DNA from: JAUIAI01 sp963976885
GTDB lineage: Bacteria; Pseudomonadota; Gammaproteobacteria; Burkholderiales; Burkholderiaceae_E
Direction of reading: 5' to 3'
Assembly: GCA_963976885.1 (NCBI GenBank)
Contig: CAXBNM010000185.1
Coordinates: 1-9,056, forward strand
DNA length: 9,056 nt
This document shows, one piece after another, positions 6,604 through 9,056 of this stretch. The stretch's first letter is position 1; each line of letters begins with the position of its first letter. Below the pieces are notes generated by a model that did no database searches, was not told where the DNA came from, and saw nothing but the letters and a program-made list of their open reading frames with translations. The position numbers and the translations under genes are program-made.

Positions 6604-7299
6604 TCAGCGGCCATGCCCACCGCCCGGTCGCCCGTGCTCGCCGGGAAAACCGTGCTCGCCGGGCATGCCGTGCTCGCCGGGCAAGCCGTGTTCTCCCGGC
6701 ACACCATGTTCGCCGGGTTGGCCGTGTTCGCCGGGCACCCCCTCATGCCCGGATTGATTGCCCATATCAAGCGCACTCTCGACCGACTCGTATTCGTTGT
6801 AGGTGCGCGTGGCATCAGCAGGCAGAATCGCTTCGTCGAACTTGACGACATCGTAAATCGAGTGTGCCGCGGCTTCAATTTCGCCGATGCTGGAAGCTGC
6901 CTGCACCGGATTGGCTTGTGCCTGCGGCGCTCGAAGCTGCCTTTCAGTTGGCGCTGCTACGGTGACCTCCAACGCGCTTTTGATGAATTCGATCCCAGGT
7001 CTGATGAGCGGATCGGTCAAGCGGTTATAAATGATGTCATTGGTGATCAACACGCTGCTGGGCATGTCGCGCACGGAATCAAAGAAATTGAGCATCTCAA
7101 GAATTCCCGCCGCCTCCTTGGAAGTGAGCGGCCGGTTCGGTGCATTCAGTCCTTCGTAGTAGAAACTCCACTGCGCCAAACCTGCCGTGCGTTTCAGATC
7201 CGGGTCGTTGGGTTTGTTCAAGTACTCAGACCAAACAATCAGCGCCTCTAGAAAGCCGTGACGCAAGGTATGCAACTCAATCGAATTTGCCTTCGGCAT
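6604..7299 (-). CDS. Unrecognised protein with a C-terminal collagen-like (Gly-X-Y) tail
   Basis: 231 aa, second gene of a two-gene unit. The start at 7299 is fixed by a good ribosome site (AGGAG, complement of 7307-7311) seven bases upstream, which overlaps the stop of the preceding gene (7310-7312), so the two are probably translationally coupled. Residues 1-115 look like a compact, mostly helical domain (HTLRHGFLEALIVWSEYL, EAAGILEMLNFFDSV) that I cannot assign. Residues 116-180 are Ala/Gln/Glu-rich, probably a linker. From Gly184 to Gly226 every third residue is glycine: 15 triplets in a row, mostly alternating GxP and GEH. In other proteins such tails form a collagen triple helix and trimerise the protein; the regular His and Glu could also bind metal or make assembly pH-sensitive. 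No signal peptide or membrane helix is visible. Function unknown; coupling to the 297-aa gene suggests the two act together. Confidence 0.85.
   Translation of the reverse strand: MPKANSIELHTLRHGFLEALIVWSEYLNKPNDPDLKRTAGLAQWSFYYEGLNAPNRPLTSKEAAGILEMLNFFDSVRDMPSSVLITNDIIYNRLTDPLIRPGIEFIKSALEVTVAAPTERQLRAPQAQANPVQAASSIGEIEAAAHSIYDVVKFDEAILPADATRTYNEYESVESALDMGNQSGHEGVPGEHGQPGEHGVPGEHGLPGEHGMPGEHGFPGEHGRPGGGHGR
6634..6753. repeat. 18-bp tandem repeat encoding the collagen-like tail
   Basis: Six full units of 18 bp (6634-6651, 6652-6669, 6670-6687, 6688-6705, 6706-6723, 6724-6741) plus a partial unit at 6742-6753. On the plus strand each begins like GTGCTCGCCGGG; on the coding minus strand each encodes six residues of the GEHGxP type. 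Units 1-3 are nearly identical; units 4-6 have more changes, many at third positions or in the variable X residue. The repeat lies wholly inside the coding frame, and a change of one unit keeps the frame, so tail length could vary between strains. Confidence 0.95.
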
Positions 7300-7309
7300 G
7301 ACGATGCTC

Positions 7310-8203
7310 CTACAGGGGCCGTCCAACTTGCCCGGTCAATTTATGCAACGGGATTTTTTCGTGCCAGTTGTATGTAATGGTCCGCAGCGAGGCGTGGCTG
7401 TGCACGGTAGCAAAATCGTTCTCGCCATCAGCCATCACTAAGTGCTGCTTGAGTTGAATCGTCAGCATGATCGATTCGTCAATCGGATTGTTGTGGTTTG
7501 CCTGCCAGACAGCCTGACTGAGAAGCGGCATATTGTTCACGGCCAAATCCGGGGGGCTGTACAGGTGGATGCCCCGAAACGAATCCGTGAAGCCGATATC
7601 GTCCGCGCTGGGCACGATATCTGTGGGATGCTCGTAAGCTCCGCCGGAGGAAGCTGACATCCGATATTCATGCCGAATGGTATGAATATCCGAGTTATTG
7701 ACCACCTTGAATTCAGTCAGATCTCGCGAAAAACTATGCGATGAACTGACACCGACATTCACCGCAACCCCGCCCATAGGATCGCCCCCGAAAAAGCCGC
7801 CATTTGCCGATTCGCCAAACGAAAAACTGACCGAGCTACTGGTATGGGCAGTGCCGTTCTGGGTTTTCGGGCCGTCCGCAATGCGATGCAGTTCTGGGTG
7901 CTTTTCGAGTTGCATGGTCACCTCGACCCGGTCCTGAAACCAGCCTCGCCGATCATTGCGATCCTGCAGCAAACCGCCGCTGGTGATCGATGACTCTTCA
8001 AGACTCGCCCAGATGGTTATCGGATCTTCGGTCGACGCCTTGCCAATCTTGACGTCAAGGTTCAGGTCGAACACCGACTTCGGCCGCTCCATGCCGACCA
8101 TCTGCCGCATTGCTGCGTCAGGTAGGAAGGCGTTCCCCTTAAGGTCAGCAAGAATGTAGTCGCAGGTGAATTCTTTGGATCGCTTCCATCCGTGTAGTGC
8201 CAT
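7310..8203 (-). CDS. Possible leukocidin-like beta-pore-forming protein (hypothetical)
   Basis: 297 aa, first gene of the unit. The start at 8203 has a good ribosome site (GGGAG, six bases before ATG). Visible layout: a beta-prone N-terminal half (about 43-105), a Gly/Ser-rich amphipathic stretch at about 121-160 (SSSVSFSFG..., GGFFGGDPMGG, NVGVSSSHSFSRD), a polar segment, 'DLAVNNMPLLSQ' at 219-230, and a C-terminal half ending in alternating beta-like strands (FATVHSHASLRTITYNWHEK). This order resembles leukocidin/hemolysin pore formers: beta-sandwich, Gly/Ser stem, rim with an 'MPLL' or 'LPLLS' segment, and a last strand with a Y-x-x-W-E-like end. Total length also fits. Against it: no Sec signal peptide is visible and overall similarity is too weak to be sure. 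The gene is clearly real (promoter, ribosome site, coupled partner). The pore-forming role is inference; an unknown beta-rich structural protein is the alternative. Confidence 0.75.
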   Translation of the reverse strand: MALHGWKRSKEFTCDYILADLKGNAFLPDAAMRQMVGMERPKSVFDLNLDVKIGKASTEDPITIWASLEESSITSGGLLQDRNDRRGWFQDRVEVTMQLEKHPELHRIADGPKTQNGTAHTSSSVSFSFGESANGGFFGGDPMGGVAVNVGVSSSHSFSRDLTEFKVVNNSDIHTIRHEYRMSASSGGAYEHPTDIVPSADDIGFTDSFRGIHLYSPPDLAVNNMPLLSQAVWQANHNNPIDESIMLTIQLKQHLVMADGENDFATVHSHASLRTITYNWHEKIPLHKLTGQVGRPL

Positions 8204-8245
8204 CAGTCACTCCCGTTTGTCTGCTGTTTTTATTTTCCAGAAGCG

Positions 8246-8275
8246 AATAGAACATCCCGGAGCAGAATGTGTCAA
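8246..8275 (-). promoter_or_regulatory. Candidate sigma70 promoter of the two-gene unit
   Basis: On the minus strand a perfect TTGACA (-35; 8275-8270) is followed after 18 bases by TCTATT (-10; 8251-8246, four of six consensus bases). This places the start of transcription about 35-40 bases before the ATG at 8203, with an A/T-rich leader. It is the best promoter-like match I see in this intergenic space. Confidence 0.45.
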
Positions 8276-8304
8276 ACTGTTTCTTCAAGACGTACCAACA
8301 ATTA

Positions 8305-8427
8305 GTGATGGTCGGTGCGGCGCACCCAACCTGCTTCGACCGGGTTCGCTCACTTGATCAGCCTGACTTACTGCTTCCGAAGGCCTGGCTTTTCATATCG
8401 ACCCGGTTGCCCTGAGTCGACATACCT
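8305..8427 (+). pseudogene. Second, eroded GFA/CENP-V family gene fragment
   Basis: In the frame starting TGC at 8332, this stretch reads CFDRVRSLDQPDLLLP and then FISTRLP, TGA, V. It aligns without any gap to 4177-4272 of the broken GFA gene (CFIRVGSLDQPELLPP ... FTSTRLPWV). I count 20 identical residues in 32 codons. The TGA at 8413-8415 stands where the family has the conserved Trp of LPWV, a single-base change. Weaker similarity may reach back to about 8305. No start codon, zinc-binding cysteines or C-terminus remain, so it is a gene scrap. It lies just upstream of the promoter of the 297-aa gene. Confidence 0.72.
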
Positions 8428-8435
8428 GTGCGGGG

Positions 8436-9056
8436 CTATTTGGGTGCGGTAGCACATGACTTTACGAAGTCTCGAACGAGCGCAGAGATTTCGGCTGGAC
8501 GATCCAGACTCGGTAAGTGCGCACAATCCTGCAATTCACGATATGACGAATCAGGGATCATCGCCGCGACGTGCAGACTGCGAGCCTGAATATGCGGAAA
8601 GTCGAGATTCCCACATAGCACCAGCGAAGGCACAGCGATGTCGTCCAGCCGGTCATAAGCCTGAGTGACATCGAGTTCGGTGCCGACCGGCGGCGAACGC
8701 ATCGCAATGCCATTCATCTCGAGAAACAGTTCACGGGCCGATCCTTGCACGCGATGCGCTGACCCCAACGGACCATCAAGCCACAGGCGCGCTTTCAACG
8801 CATTGACCTGATCCAGATCGGCAGCGGCCTCGGCCCGCTTCAACCTGGCCATCACCTCATGAATATGCGCAGGTGGCTCGACAATTGGTGCGCCGGAGAC
8901 AGTAGGGGAAATCAGCACAAGGCCACGAACCAACGACGGAAAATCGAGCGCCGCATCAATGGCGATTCGCCCGCCTTGTGAGCAGCCGACCAGAATGGGT
9001 GGCACATCCCCGGTCATCGCGTCGATCACCGCAATCAGGTCAGCCACTGACGAAAA
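8436..9056 (-). CDS. Alpha/beta hydrolase (partial, N-terminus off the right edge)
   Basis: The minus strand is open from the right edge to a TAG at 8436-8438, giving the last 206 residues of an alpha/beta-hydrolase-fold enzyme. The family is about 260-280 aa, so the first 60-70 are missing; a GTG at 9047 is inside the frame and is not the likely start. The whole triad is visible in this part (numbers count from the edge): the nucleophile elbow ILVGCSQGGR with Ser26, the acid Asp152 in LVLCGNLDFPHI, and His180 in LQDCAHLPSLDRP. 'LVRGLVLISPTVSG' after the elbow is typical. This resembles small-ester or lactone hydrolases and C-C bond hydrolases of the family; the substrate cannot be told. No signal peptide can be judged. 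It lies in the same direction as the 297-aa gene but is separated by 232 bases holding a gene relic and a promoter, so it is probably a separate unit. Confidence 0.92.
   Translation of the reverse strand, partial: FSSVADLIAVIDAMTGDVPPILVGCSQGGRIAIDAALDFPSLVRGLVLISPTVSGAPIVEPPAHIHEVMARLKRAEAAADLDQVNALKARLWLDGPLGSAHRVQGSARELFLEMNGIAMRSPPVGTELDVTQAYDRLDDIAVPSLVLCGNLDFPHIQARSLHVAAMIPDSSYRELQDCAHLPSLDRPAEISALVRDFVKSCATAPK

Noticed and set aside
6634..6753. Short tandem repeats as a possible CRISPR or intergenic repeat array
   Set aside because: The units are contiguous 18-mers without spacers and lie inside a coding frame.
6613..7251. 212-codon plus-strand frame over the collagen-tail gene, starting with repeats of the LAGHAV type
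   Set aside because: The opposite strand has the ribosome site, operon partner and a perfect Gly-X-Y period; the plus-strand repeat pattern is a by-product of the 18-bp repeat.
7299..7326. Longer start at 7326 for the collagen-tail protein
   Set aside because: It would overlap the preceding gene and has no ribosome site, whereas ATG 7299 has AGGAG at ideal spacing.

Overview
The window looks like chromosomal DNA of a GC-rich Gram-negative proteobacterium. The signs are a Sec-exported TRAP solute-binding protein, a NodD-like LysR regulator, a membrane-bound diguanylate cyclase, and strong use of G/C-ending codons. I cannot name the genus from sequence alone. There are no rRNA or tRNA genes, CRISPR arrays or recognisable insertion sequences.

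Layout. (1) 1-740, minus: LysR-family regulator, cut by the left edge. (2) 741-952: divergent control region with a perfect CTATTG-N7-CAATAG palindrome. (3) 953-3893, plus: a complete tripartite TRAP transporter operon, dctP-dctQ-dctM, with dctQ and dctM overlapping by ATGA. The regulator probably controls this operon in response to the transported organic acid or a related compound. (4) 3894-4758: a decayed zone. It holds a GFA/CENP-V-type zinc protein gene broken by two frameshifts, then a minus-strand scrap of the C-terminus of a berberine-bridge-type FAD oxidoreductase. (5) 4759-6500, plus: a 45-codon single-span membrane ORF that overlaps, again by ATGA, a diguanylate cyclase built as 6-TM sensor, PAS and GGDEF with an intact I-site. 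(6) 6501-6525: a hairpin between convergent genes. (7) 8203 down to 6604, minus: a tight two-gene unit with its own plausible sigma70 promoter. The first protein (297 aa) has features suggesting a leukocidin-type beta-pore-forming protein. The second (231 aa) has an unrecognised N-terminal domain and a C-terminal collagen-like tail of 15 perfect Gly-X-Y triplets, encoded by an 18-bp tandem repeat. (8) 8305-8427, plus: a second, more eroded GFA relic that aligns without gaps to the first. (9) 8436 to the right edge, minus: the C-terminal part of an alpha/beta hydrolase with a complete visible catalytic triad.

The transporter and regulator form one unit and the signalling gene pair another. The most unusual part is the two-gene unit at 6604-8203. 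It lies between the cyclase and a relic of a gene family that also has a broken copy 4 kb away, which suggests an accessory region where genes have been gained and lost. The pore-forming reading is an inference from a few motifs and the overall organisation, not a firm assignment.
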